From Ustulina deusta (taxonomy: Eukaryota > Ascomycota > Sordariomycetes > Xylariales > Xylariaceae), in NCBI GenBank assembly GCA_023159155.1, contig JAJNNX010000010.1:248001-312000 (forward strand): DNA of 64,000 nucleotides, read 5' to 3'. Shown in pieces: positions 1 through 10,956 of this stretch. Both the position numbers and the translations under genes were made by a program. The notes under the pieces are model-generated. The model was not told the origin of the DNA. It worked only from the letters and a program-made list of their open reading frames with translations, and made no database searches. The stretch's first letter is position 1, and every line of letters starts with the position of its first letter.

Positions 1-1056
1 CGTGGCCGTCGACGATGGACTCGATCTCGTCGACCAGCACGACAAGGCGCCGCAGGCACCAGCAAGGCTCCGCGTCGTCATCATCGTCATCCTCGTCGTC
101 GCCGTCGTCGTTCAGGGGTGCCTGCGCCGAGCGCCCGCCGCCCAGCTTCGTCAAAGGGCCCGCGCCAGAGCTAGTGGTGGGCGCGGCGACGGGCGACATG
201 TGCAGGGACGTGGGCACCCACGTGTCGGCCTCCCACGGATCAAACGCCTCCCACGGCTCCAGGCCGGTCAGATTGCCGCCGGATTCGGCGTCACGGACGG
301 CCATGTTGGCGCCTCCCAGCGAGTCCATGAACGTCACCATGAGGTCGACGTCCATCTCCGGGCCCACCAGGTCCGTGGGTGATGATACTAGGGAGTGCAT
401 CTTGGACGACTCCCCTGTCGCTGTCGCCTCTTGGCTTATCGGGGTCGAGGTGGATTCGGACATGGCTGTGTCATGGCTTGTGTGGCTCGGTAGCGAGGCC
501 TCGGCGGACGGTGCCGTGCTAGTGCCCTCCGTGGCCGTTGCAACAGGCCGCCTTGGTGGCTTTTGCGCCCAACGCGCTTCGCCCGGCGCTGGTGGGGAAG
601 CTGTGGCATCGGCGGTCTGGTCCGCTGGCGCCGTGATCGCTAGGCCAGCGCCGGTACTAGCCCCTTTCGATTTTCGCCGGGCACGAATGGCGGCGCTGGC
701 GGTTGTGGTCTCGTAAATGCACTCGCGTCCCTGTCAACGTGGTACTCGGATCAGATGCTGGTCCACGGCAGCGCAGCACGGCACAGGTGGTATGACAAGA
801 AAGGAAACGCCTGATTCGGGGAGGGGATGATGGGCTGGCTAGGGTGTGCGACTTGAGCATGCTTGTTGTGGAAACGCACCGATGATTTGCAACGCTCGCA
901 GCCCCCAACGACCCAGATGCACTTCACTTTCCTGGCCCGGCAGTTGCTGCAGGCTTGCAATCCGGTCTTCTTGGCTGTGACGGGGTCGAACCCGACGGGA
1001 AGCTTGGTCAGGATCTCGCAACCGCCCTCACTCGAGCGCTTCCAACTGAGAAACAT
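1..1056 (-). CDS. Zn(II)2Cys6 fungal transcription factor, 5' part (C-terminus beyond window)
   Basis: Sequence-specific nuclear DNA-binding regulator of the Gal4/AflR type. The gene reads complement(join(2..730,880..1056)). Exon 1 (59 codons) carries five zinc-cluster cysteines and exon 2 the sixth; splicing gives the canonical spacing C36-x2-C39-x6-C46-x6-C53-x2-C56-x6-C63, with the basic stretch RARKVK between Cys2 and Cys3. Exon 2 (243 codons, no stop) then has a basic patch (RARRKSK), a long Ala/Thr/Ser/Pro-rich linker, an Asp-rich acidic run near residues 266-280, and a CWCLRRLVVLVDEIE segment at about 282-296. That last segment resembles the C-terminal C-x-C-L motif of AflR-like secondary-metabolism regulators (inference). 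I chose the ATG at 1054-1056, which leaves 35 residues before the first Cys; in-frame ATGs at 1126-1131 are alternatives. The frame runs off the left edge. No neighbouring pathway gene is visible, so the target genes are unknown. Confidence 0.85.
731..879 (-). other. Spliceosomal intron inside the zinc-cluster codons
   Basis: Read on the minus strand, the intron opens with GTGCGT just after codon 59 and closes with TTGACAG before GGACGCGAGTGC; the length is 149 bp. Splicing is in phase 0, restores the sixth zinc-binding Cys and keeps a 243-codon open frame, which is the main evidence. Unspliced, the frame stops within the intron sequence after a cluster lacking the last Cys. The position right after the fifth Cys is a common intron site in this family. 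Confidence 0.85.
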
Positions 1057-2259
1057 AGCTGGCTTCGGTGTCTCTCGGAGTCGTTGGAGAAATAAAACCC
1101 GGGTACATGAATTGCCGTCTATATGCATCATCTCGCGAATGCACAGCCGTATTGAGCCTTCTCCTCTAGCCAAGGGCTCCTCCAAATAAGAAGCTGTTCG
1201 GAAGACTTACGATAGGCTATCGAGGTAACTAGACTGTGGTTGTCAAGTATGGCGTTTGCAATGACATGCATAATAGCTTAAAAGGTCCTTTGAGCGGCGC
1301 TTAGGTTATAATATGGTTACAAGACTCACGTATCGTGATCCTTCTTATAAAGGCATGTCTAGTGTATAAGTTATTGGGTGGTTATTGAAATTCTACCCTT
1401 GTATAATACTTGTTGGCAATGGCCGGAGAATCCGGATTTTAAACCTCGTCAATGTGGGAAAAGAGAGAGATGTGCTAAGCAGCGAATACCAACCCAACTC
1501 ACCACATAGCTCACCGAGTGAGAGACGATACCAAGCCTTGTTTTAATTGGGTGCATTGGCTGATTTATGGCTGATATATGGGGGCATATGATAAGTTTGG
1601 TAACGTGAGCAAGGGAGGTACTTGAGTTACAAAACATGGGCCGGGAAACCCCGAAGTAGGAGCACAAGCCGGCGGCGCAGGGATGAGTTTCATGGGCCGG
1701 GGAAACCTGGAATACTGGCCGGCGGCACAGCGAGATAAAAGCCTTCGGATTTTGGAAAGGGGTATTACCCAGCGGGTACAGCTTCATCCTAAGACCGAAC
1801 CACCCCACCCGGCTCTCCAGGCGCCCGGTGGGCTTGCGGGGGTCCCCATTCTCCCAAAGAGCCGCCCAAGCCATTCGTACCGTGCAAACCCGTGGTGGAG
1901 AACGCCCGTCAGCTGCTCCGTCCCAGGTTAGTTGGTTGTCTACTGTCAGTTGTTGAAGAATCACCCAATGTTGGTTCAGATCGTGGAAGCTGCCTTGGAT
2001 ATGTTATGCGAGGCGTTGCATCATCAGTCAAGAAGCGCCGAGCGAGATAAGCATTTGATCTAACAATAACAACGCAGCCAGCGAGCGGTCATACGGCACA
2101 GTTCAGCTAGCGAGCTGTCATACAGCACGGTTCTGCTGTTGGTACTCGAAAACGGTCGGTCAAGCAGAGTCAAGGGCCAATCACTTAGCTTGACACGCAC
2201 ACACCCAAGGAAGCGGTATATATACATATACATATATTTATATTTCCTTATAACCATAT
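1057..2259. other. Intergenic, no convincing gene
   Basis: This is the 5' flank of the transcription factor gene followed by mixed-composition DNA. Open frames exist on both strands at about 1449-1964, but they overlap each other, lack any recognisable motif and look like chance. A 50-55-bp stretch beginning CATGGGCCGGG and containing GCCGGCGGC occurs twice in direct orientation (about 1634-1690 and 1692-1746). I see no clear TATA element or other promoter signal for the gene. Confidence 0.5.
2075..2132. repeat. 29-bp tandem duplication, two copies
   Basis: Units 2075-2103 and 2104-2132 both follow the pattern CAGCYAGCGAGC-GTCATAC-GCAC-GTT. They differ at four positions, mostly by transitions. 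No function is apparent. Confidence 0.7.
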
Positions 2260-2570
2260 TATTTTTAAATATAATTATATAAATAACAAAACCTCCTAGA
2301 GCAGCTTTCTTTAAAAAGATATATTAGATTTAGTAGTAACTAGGCTAAATAGTAGCTAAGTAGTAATAAAAGCTTTAAAATAGCTAGTAAGAAATGCTAA
2401 TTACTATAGAGGTATGCTAGCTAATAAAACGTTATATAGCAGAATCAGTAGTTCTACACCTAATTATATAAAGGATATATACCTATATAAGGGTTGTAAA
2501 TACACCTATACGAACAGACCTCCAATAATAACAATATAACAGACCTTCTGGGCAAGGAGTGGCGAGATCG
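2260..2570. other. AT-rich patch, probable RIP-decayed repeat relic
   Basis: Composition drops abruptly to very AT-rich, with short TAGCTA/AGTAGTAA words like those of the large AT block downstream, then returns to mixed composition at about 2550. It carries no open frame and is too short and decayed to assign to a transposon family. Confidence 0.4.
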
Positions 2571-4100
2571 CTAAGTGTTAAATCCGACAAATGGAAGTTA
2601 GTGGATCCACATACTTTCACAGGCGTAAATCATGCATGTTGGCTGCGGTTTTACCTCTTTGCGCCATTAGTGTCATGATACAACATCGGTGAATAATGTT
2701 GACTGCCTTTTTAGGTAAACCGGTGCCCGTTATCAATGCTACCGGTGAGGTACCTCGATAAAAAATGCAACCCCCTCTTGGCTCCCTCCGGCGCCACTAC
2801 CTTGCTACAAGTCACAAGCATATTGGGCTCCCCGTCGCAACATATGTACCTAGAACAGTCTTCGCGGTCAGTGAACTCGTACATGCATAGTCAGCGTTGC
2901 ATAAGGACGACCCAGCCGATAGTGGCGAGCCATTGATAAGAAACAAGAGACACAAGAGCGTGTTATAGAAGCGTTCTGGGGGGATATTTCGCAGCTCGGG
3001 CACTTCGAGTCTATTGTGCTTATGCCGAGATTAGTATCGCGCAGTGCCGCATGGGTGCGTTTTTAGGTTTCAAATGAAGACATGGCGGTAATAAGCAAGA
3101 GCGAGCAGTTGTTATAAAGGCTGAGTGAAAGGAATAGGATTTGAAATGATGGAGCAATTGAAGAATATGTAAATCTGGGTGCATGCGAGAAAAGCGCGTT
3201 TGTGGGGCAAAAGGCGCTTTTCCGTGAAGGGGTTGTCCGTGGACGGGTCGCTTAGCCTATCGAACAGATATTTTTCGAATATAAACGAGAGTGTGAAGCC
3301 GGTAATAAGTCGAAGCGCATGAGACGGGTACCAACGCAAGCCCAGGTACTTTGGATATGACGGCCCGAGAATCAGCTATCGGATAGAGACTGGGAAATTA
3401 TTGAACTGGTTACAGAAATACTCAGCTTTTACGATGCTACAGTCCTGTCAACACCAATACTTGGATTAGTGATGATTATCAATAGGGTGGCAATGTTACC
3501 TCCTTCCGGAGCCTTCCACATTTAGTAGAAGTCCAGGCAGCTTCTGTTGCACGCGCTGAATGCGCTGAACGCGCTGCGCATGCCCGATTCGGTTGTATAC
3601 CTATGCGGAGCACCATTAGCGCCACTTCTCTGTAAAGAGATTTACAAAAAGTAGACGAGACTAAAAAGTTGTAGACTTTAAGCGAGCTAAGGTTATAGTT
3701 AAAGCTAGCAGGTGCTAGGGTACCTAATCTACCCACACCCTTCAGGAGTTATTATTGGCTTTTAGCGCGGCGACCCCGGCGGCACCATTACAGGATCAGC
3801 TAGTGAGTCTAGGGTGTTGCATAAAGGAGGCGAAAGGGGGTGACCTGAGTAGAAGCGGCATGGTCCGGAGCGGGAGGAGCAGTATATTCCGGGCGCCCGA
3901 CGGATCCGTTTCCCTCGATACGGTGCGCCGGTGGAGCCAACACGCCGTTGGCAAAACGGAGACCCGGCTACGGCGTCCGAGAGGGGTAACTGTTCAAAAA
4001 CGATTTTTTTGTTGTTAGGTACACCCTAATGTCCGGGTAAGCAAGGGTTTAGGCCATGTTTGTCTGTTTTGGGACAAGTATACAGTGTGAATAAAAACAA
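2571..4100. other. Mixed-composition DNA, no convincing gene
   Basis: Open frames here are short, lack motifs and overlap on both strands. The stretch 3755-4010 is markedly GC-rich compared with its surroundings and open on the plus strand, but it matches no family I recognise and has no clear ATG context. It may be a relic of a gene or of a GC-normal repeat. Confidence 0.4.
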
Positions 4101-4181
4101 TAGCCAGGTTTGTGGTCGGCCAGGTCTGTGTTCGGCTAGGTCTATATTCGGCCAGGTTTATATTCGGCCAGGTCTATATTT
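4101..4181. repeat. 16-bp minisatellite at the GC/AT boundary
   Basis: Five consecutive units of about 16 bp follow the pattern TCGGCCAGGTCTRTRT (the first unit starts TAGCCAGG and is 15 bp). Units differ by C/T and G/A transitions, and the change from GTGT to ATAT runs left to right. The array abuts the AAT-type array and marks the start of the AT-rich block. Confidence 0.8.
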
Positions 4182-4195
4182 AGCTATTACTACTA

Positions 4196-4591
4196 TTAAT
4201 AATCATAAATAATAATAAATAATAATAATAAATAATAATAATAAATAATAATAAATAATAATAATAAATAATAATAAATAATAATAATAAATAATAATAA
4301 TAAATAATAATAAATGATAATAATAAATAATAATAAATAATAATAATAAATAATAATAAATAATAATAAATAATAATAAATAATAATAAATAATAATATA
4401 TAATAATAATAATAATAATAAATAATAATAAATAATAATAAATAATAATAAATAATAATAAATAATAATAAATAATAATAAATAATAATAAATAATAATA
4501 AATAATAATAAATAATAATAAATAATAATAAATAATAATAAATAATAATAAATAATGATAAATAATAATAAATAATAATAATAAATAATAT
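4196..4591. repeat. AAT array organised as a 10-bp higher-order repeat
   Basis: Pure A/T array of AAT trinucleotides with one extra A at regular intervals, giving 10-bp (AATAATAATA) and 13-bp units. From 4411 to 4550 there are 14 perfect decamers in a row, then one unit with a T-to-G change and two more. The left part alternates 10- and 13-bp units. A few AAT units resume at 5032, right of the LTR remnant at 4592-5031, so that remnant appears to have inserted into the array. Confidence 0.9.
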
Positions 4592-5031
4592 TATTAAATA
4601 AAGCTAAAAAAAAAGTTAGAATATTAGAATAAAATATATAAAGCTAAGTCTAGTTTATATAACTAGGTGTTAAATGGGCTATATACAATATATCGTACGT
4701 AAAAAACAAATAACGCGCGTAGACAGAATACAATGTATTGTACTATGTCATCTATGAAGAAAAGAGAAGAAAGAGAATGTTCGTACGAAGCATGAGTCTC
4801 TCACATTTATGTGAGAGCTCACGCTATCGTACGAGCTAACATGACAAAGGGGAAATAAGGTCCCCTTCGTCCGGCCGAGGTCCGGCTAACATCCGTACAA
4901 CAGCCGAACGTGAACTCGCACTCCGTGCGAGTCGCACGGTAAGGTTGTAATCAATGCCAGTTATTCCAACACTAGGGCTTATAAAATTAGTAAATATATT
5001 TAAAGCATACTTTTTTTATTTAACTATATTA
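4592..5031. repeat. Third copy of the element-E LTR, partly deleted and interrupted
   Basis: The ends match the two 196-bp LTRs of element E (9449-9644 and 10761-10956): it begins TATTAAATAAAGC and ends CTATATTA. It lacks about 65 bp of the LTR (the part between the AATAAAA and TATATAAAGC words) and is split by a solo LTR at 4668-4971. Removing that insert and one CTAGG restores continuity with the intact copies. Clean target duplications are not visible because the flanks are low-complexity AAT repeats. Confidence 0.75.
4668..4971. mobile_element. Solo LTR of an unidentified LTR retrotransposon, little mutated
   Basis: 304 bp starting TGTTAAATGG and ending TTCCAACA, so it has TG...CA ends with a 4-bp TGTT/AACA inversion. 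It is flanked by the direct duplication CTAGG (4663-4667 and 4972-4976). The unoccupied site, with a single CTAGG, exists twice in the window (9584-9588 and 10897-10901) inside homologous LTRs, which proves the insertion and the 5-bp TSD. It retains CpG, CpA and CpC (for example GTCCGGCCGAGGTCCGGC), unlike the DNA around it. No coding capacity. Confidence 0.88.
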
Positions 5032-6683
5032 AATAATAATAATAATAATAAATTTATAATATAAACTTATTTTTTATATAAGTTTATTTTATATTTTTAT
5101 TTTATTTTATAATATATAATATAAGCAAGTTTTTTATATAAACTTGTTTTATATAAATTTATTAGTAAAATATTTAAGCTATTTTAATTAATTTAATTAA
5201 TTTAAAAGCTATAATAAAATAAATTATATAATTAGATTTAAAATTAAATTATAAATTTAAAAATAATTTATTTAATTTTATAAGTTTATTAATAAATAAT
5301 AAATAATTAAAAATATTAAATAAATTAAACTAGTAATAATTTTAATAAAGTTTTTTATTAAGCTTTAATATAAACTTAAATATAAAAAAGAATTATAATA
5401 AAATTATAACAAAATTTTAATATAAAAGTTTTATTAATAAATATAAATAAATATTTTAATAGCTATTTATAAGTTTAATAAAAATAGCTTATTATAAAAA
5501 AGTTTAATTTTTTAATTATAAAGTATTTATTTTAAATATTATAATTAATTCAATAAAACTTTTATAGCTAATTTATTAATACTATAAACAAAAATTTTAA
5601 ATTAAAATTTTTTTTATAAAATAATAAAAATTTATAAAAAGCTCGAACTAATAATTTTAAATAATAGCTTATGCTTTAGGTTAAAACAAGTCTATACTAA
5701 ATAGTTTATATTTTTATAAATAAAACCGTATATATAAATATATTAAATTTTTAATAGTTTATTATATACTTAATTTTTTTTATTTCTTTTGGTATATTTA
5801 TTAATCTTTTTATTATAAAATAAATAAATATAAACTTTATACATAATATATTTTACTACTATATAATAAATAGTATTATATAATAAGATTTTTTATTTTT
5901 TTTATTTATATAAATAAATAATATATTAAAAAAACCTAAATTATAAACTATTATTTATATTTTTAAAAATAAAATTTATATTAGTATTTATAAGCTTATA
6001 AAAATATACTTTATTTTTAATACAACTTTTTATTATTAAATTCTTTTTATTTTTATTAATTTAAATTTATATATATTTCTTTTAAATTTATTAAATTTAA
6101 AATATAATTAACTAATTATTAAAAAAGAAATTTTATTAGTATTAATTAAATTATATATTAATTTTTAAAATATATTTAAATTATTATATTAATTATAATT
6201 AAATTTTTTATAAAAACTTTAATAATTATAATTAGTTTATAATTATTTATATAATTAATTTTTAAAATTAAATAGTACTACTGTTTATTAATTTAAAAAA
6301 AAACTTATTTTATTTTTTAGTATTATAATAGTTTTTTCTTATATAATTAATTAAGTTATTATAGTTTTAAATAATAAATAAATTAATAATAATTTTAATT
6401 TAAAATAAATTAAATATTTTAATATATTTAAGTAATATAAAAAATATTTTTATATTTAATAGTTATAAAAACTATTATAAATTTAATAATATTTTGATAA
6501 AAACTATACTTTTTTATTTATTTTATAAATTTTAATTTTTAAATATAATATATTTTAACTTAATATATAATATAAGTTTGCTTTTAATCTAAGCTTGTTT
6601 TATATTTTTTTTTATATATTTTTTATATAAATTTATTAATAAAATATTTAAGTTATTTTAATGAATTTAATTAATTTAAAAGC
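5032..6683. other. Heavily decayed AT-rich repeat DNA
   Basis: No open frame of useful length. About 5539-5610 is a fragment of the family-A LTR (matches the TTTTATAGCTAGTTTATTAAT part of the other copies). About 5085-5250 and 6550-6683 share a repeat containing TAAAATATTTAAG, which also occurs inverted at about 17090-17190 and next to 8640. The rest cannot be assigned. Confidence 0.5.
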
Positions 6684-8558
6684 TATTAGAACAATATTAC
6701 TAAGTTAATTATATATAATATTTAATATAGCTATTTTAGCTACTTTAGTAGCTAAGTTAGGTAGTTAGGCCTATATAAGCTTATATAGCTAGAAGCTAGG
6801 TAGACTTTTTATACTTTATATAAAAAGTATATCTAATACTTTTTATACTTTTTAAAAAAATTTTTATATAAAAAAAGCACTAAATATAATATAATATATT
6901 ATATAATATTTATTTTTATAAATTTATTTTATATACATTATATATATTATTTAAAATAAAGCTTATTAATATTAATTAATAAATTAACTAGTAAATTTAT
7001 AAATTAGCAAAATAAAAAAAACAAAGCTATATTAATTATTATATAATAATTTTAAAACTTTTTATTTAATAAAAAAAATATAAATAATATATTATATAAA
7101 AATTAAATAAAATATATTTTATTTAATAAAACATATTTTAATTAACTTTTTATATAAGGTATTATATTAAACTAATACTTAGTTTTAATTTTTAGATTTT
7201 TTGTTTAGCAAAAAAAAAAAAATAAGTTAAACTAATTATATTATTTTATTTAATAAAGCAAAAAGTTAAAATTAATTATAAAGCTATTTTTATATATATA
7301 TCTCTTTTTTTGTATAATTTATATACAAAGTTTTATACTTTTATTTTAAACTAGATTATTTATTTTTAATTATAATTTATTTAGTAGAACTAAAGAAAAA
7401 AGTTTAATTAGTTTTATACGACTTTTTTTTATATATAATATAATTATAATTATTATTTTGCTTAATAGACTAAACTATAAAATTAATTGTAAGTTTTTTT
7501 ATGATTTTTATTTTTTAGCTTTTTATATAAATAATATATAAAAACTATTTAAATATTTTTGTATAGCTATTTTTTTTAACCCTATATAAGCTAGATCGAT
7601 TTTTTTTTATTTTTTTATTAACCTATTATATAAATAGCTAAACAATTTTTTTTAAGTTATTATATATTATAATAACTAAACTTTTAGCTAAATCTTTATA
7701 TAAAAGTTTAGCTAAAAAAACAATATTTTAATAAAGTTTTAGTAAAAATATATTAATTTTATATATTAAACTAATATAAACTTTTGCTTTAAATAAATAT
7801 ATTAAATAAATAACTAAAAACTATTTATAATATATTTTATAATTATTATATTAAAAATATATAATAATTTTTATAAATAAATAGCTAAATATTTTAATTA
7901 AATTAATTAGCAATTTTAGAAAAAATTAATGAAAATAATTAAATAAAATAAATCGTATAAACTTTTTTAAAAAATATTATGTACTAATAAACTTGTTTAA
8001 TTTTTTAATAATAAATTATAACTATTAAACAATTTATTTTAGCTATTTATTTATTTTTAAGTTTTTATTTAGCAGGACTTTTTTTTTTTTTTTTTTAATT
8101 TTGGTTAAAAAATTGTTTTAGTTTATACAAAACATTTGTTTCGGCTAAATAAAAAAAGCTAGCTATAGAACCAACTATATAAAAAGTTTATTATTTTAGT
8201 ATTACATAGAATTAAGTTTTTGTTAAATATAAATTTTTGTTTTTTGCTATATAGAATATTTGTTTTAATTATATAATTAATTTACTAATATAACAAAAAA
8301 AAATAATTAGTATTAAAATAATATTATTAAATTAATTATATATAATATTTAATATAGTTATTTTAGCTACTTTAGTAGCTAAATTAAATAGTTAAACTTA
8401 TATAAACTTATATAACTAAAAATTAAATAAACTTTTTATATTTTATATAAAAAAAGCATTAAATATAATATAATATATTATATAGTGTTTGTTTTTATAG
8501 ATCTATTTTATATATATTATACGTATATATATATTACTTAAAATAAAGCTTATTAATA
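6684..8558. mobile_element. Small LTR element F, no coding recognised
   Basis: Two direct terminal repeats, 6684-6971 and 8311-8558, start TATTARAAYAATATTA and end GCTTATTAATA; the second lacks about 40 bp. The flanks are AAAGC (6679-6683) and AAAAC (8559-8563), a 5-bp TSD with one G-to-A change. The related repeat at about 5204-5225 reads uninterrupted across the site (AAAGC followed by TATAATAAAATAAATT). The internal region (1.34 kb) has no domain or usable frame. Size and lack of coding fit a non-autonomous (TRIM/LARD-like) element or a badly decayed larger one. Confidence 0.8.
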
Positions 8559-8642
8559 AAAACTATAATAAAATAAATTATATAATTAGATTTAAAATTA
8601 AATTATAAATCTAATTATATAATTTATTTTATTATAGTTTTT
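8558..8642. repeat. Perfect 37-bp inverted repeat with 11-bp loop
   Basis: Arm 8558-8594 (AAAAACTATAATAAAA...GATTTA) is the exact reverse complement of arm 8606-8642. Similar single arms occur near 5204-5250 and, inverted, near 17100-17150. Perfect pairing in otherwise strongly diverging DNA suggests two copies of the same repeat joined head to head, or a recent palindrome. Confidence 0.8.
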
Positions 8643-8971
8643 AAATTAAACAAGTTATAAAAAGTAGCCTAAATATTTTATTAAAAATTATATATATAAA
8701 ATTAATAATATTTAAAAATATTATATTTAAATTTATTATTTTAAAGCTTAATATTATATTAATTAATTTTATATTATTGCTACTTTTTAAGTTATTTTTT
8801 ATTATTTAAGTTTTAAAAACTTTTTAATTAAAATTATTAAAATTATTGCTTTTTTATTAAAAGTTATATATTAATTAATATAGAAATATATTTTAATAAT
8901 AAATTAGATTATTAAGTTTAAAAAAACTAATTATATTTTTAATAAATATTAAAAAATAAAAAATAAAAGTT
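8643..8971. other. AT-rich repeat DNA, nothing recognisable
   Basis: The continuation of the repeat that hosts element F, up to the left TSD of element A1 (TATAG, 8972-8976). No open frame or motif seen. Confidence 0.5.
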
Positions 8972-8976
8972 TATAG

Positions 8977-9208
8977 TGTTACGATTAGTTAAATAAAACT
9001 TTTATAGCTAGTTTATTAATATTATAAATAAAGATTTTAAACTAAAAAAAAAAAGAAAAAAAAAATTAAAATTTATAAAATAAATAAATATAGATTTTAT
9101 ATATATAGCTATAAAATTATAAATTAATTTATATATAAACTTTTTATTTTATTGCTATATAGGTTTAAAGTTTTTATAAGTTTTGCTAAAATTATACTAA
9201 TTATTATA
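8977..9208 (-). repeat. LTR of A1 (downstream in element orientation)
   Basis: In window orientation it starts TGTTACGATTAG and ends ACTAATTATTATA. It contains the family-A landmarks CTTTTATAGCTAGTTTATTAAT, a poly-A tract and TTGCTATATAGG. The TG start survives here; most other copies have TA. Confidence 0.85.
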
Positions 9209-9448
9209 TTTTTTTTTTAAAACTAAAAGTTTAAATATAGTTTTAATTTCAAATTATTAATAATATTAAATGTATATAGTTTTTTTATATTATATTGCTT
9301 TATTATTATTTTTATCATTATTTATAAATTTATTAGTTATTATTATATATATTTATTTTTATAATTTTATAAAAAATCTAGAAGTTTTTTTATAAGTTTT
9401 ATAAAATTAGTTAAGTTTAATTAAAGTATTTTTATATTTTTAAGCTAT

Positions 9449-10956
9449 TATTAAGTAAAGCTAAAAAAAAGTTAGAATATTAAAATAAAATAAGTTATAT
9501 TAAATATAAAAAAGAATATTTTAGTATAGCTAGAATATTAGCTTTAAAGTATAAAATATATAAAGCTAAGTTTAGTCTATATAACTAGGGCTTATAAAGC
9601 TAATAAGTATAGCTAGGGCGTACTTTTTTTATTTAATTATATTAAAATACTAGAATAATAATAAAACTTTATTATTTTTAGTAAGTTTACTAATTCTTTT
9701 AATAGTTTTAGTTTTTAATATAGCTTTTATATTTATATAAAGGGTCTAGTTATATAGCTAGCTATAGTTTTTATAAAAGGGCTAAATTAAAAGTTTATAA
9801 ATAGGTCTATATATAAGGTCTTTATAAAGGGTTTAGGTCAAAGATCTAGCTATATAGGTTAGCTATAGCTTTTATAGGTAAGCTAGGTTAAAGGTTTATA
9901 TAAGTAGCTTAGCTATATAAATATATCTGTTTGTATAGTTAGTTATATTAGCTATAGCTTTTGCGAGTAAACTTAGGTTGAAAGTTTATAAGTATTAACT
10001 ATAATTTTTGTAGGTAAGCTAGGTTAAAGGTTTATATAAGTAGCTAAGCTATATAGGTAGGTCTATTTGTATAGCTAGCTAGATTAAAAGCTTTAAGCTA
10101 AGTTATAGGTTTAGTTATATAGCTAGTTAGTTAGTATAGCTTTTGTAAGTAGGCTAGGTTAAAAGTCTATATTATAGCTATAATAATGTTTTAAAACTAA
10201 ACAATTTTGTTTAAACAGATTAATAATAAATAACTAGTTAAAATATTATATTAATTAGTTCGAATATATTTAGTTTAATTAGTTAAATAGTTTTTTAATA
10301 TAGTATATATACTGGGCTAAGTGTACTAGGTTGAACGGATTTATATATAGCTTATATATTGTTTTATATTTTAGATTCTAATTTAGATTTTATATAATAT
10401 TATATTATTTTAAATATAGACTATATATAGCTAATATATTAGTTTAGATTTATATATCGCTAATATACTAGGTTTAAAAAATTTGTATATATAGCTAATT
10501 ATATTAAGTTTATAAAAGATTATATATAGCTAGTATTATTTTTTAAACTATATATAGTTTATATACTAAGTTAAATATAAAAAGCTTTTTAATTTAGGTT
10601 TATATATAGCTTGGTATATTAATTTAGACTGATATATATAGCTAATATACTAAGTTTTTAAATAGATTTATATATAATAATTATATTAGGTTAAATATAA
10701 AAAAAATAGTTTGGTTTAGTAATATAGCATTAAGCTAAATATTTATAGAGAAATACTATATATTAAGTAAAGCTAAAAAGGGCTTAGAATATTAAAATAG
10801 AATAGGTTATATTAGGTATAAAAAGGAATATTTTAGTATAGCTAGAATATTAGCTATAAAATATAAAATATATAGGGCTAGGTCTAGTTTATATAGCTAG
10901 GGCTTATAGGGCTAATAGGTTTAGCTAGGGCATACCTCCTCTACTTAACTATATTA
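9449..10956. mobile_element. 1.5-kb LTR element E inserted in A1, non-autonomous type
   Basis: Direct terminal repeats 9449-9644 and 10761-10956 are both exactly 196 bp, start TATTAAGTAAAGCTAAAAA and end with CTATATTA or TTATATTA. GCTAT flanks it on both sides (9444-9448 and 10957-10961), and the family-A sequence continues across the site (compare A4 near 31690). The 1.1-kb interior has many TATAGCTAG and TTTATATAG words and no coding frame. Length and lack of coding indicate a TRIM/LARD-like passenger element. The right LTR is less mutated than the left, keeping GGGCTAGG and ACCTCCTCTACTTA. Confidence 0.87.

Noticed and set aside
15..716. 233-codon plus-strand frame at the left edge
   Set aside because: It is antisense to exon 2 of the Zn2Cys6 gene, which has a coherent domain structure and intron; the plus frame has no motif.
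1449..1964. 171-codon minus-strand frame
   Set aside because: No domain, no conserved composition and an overlapping frame on the other strand; it looks like chance in mixed-GC DNA.
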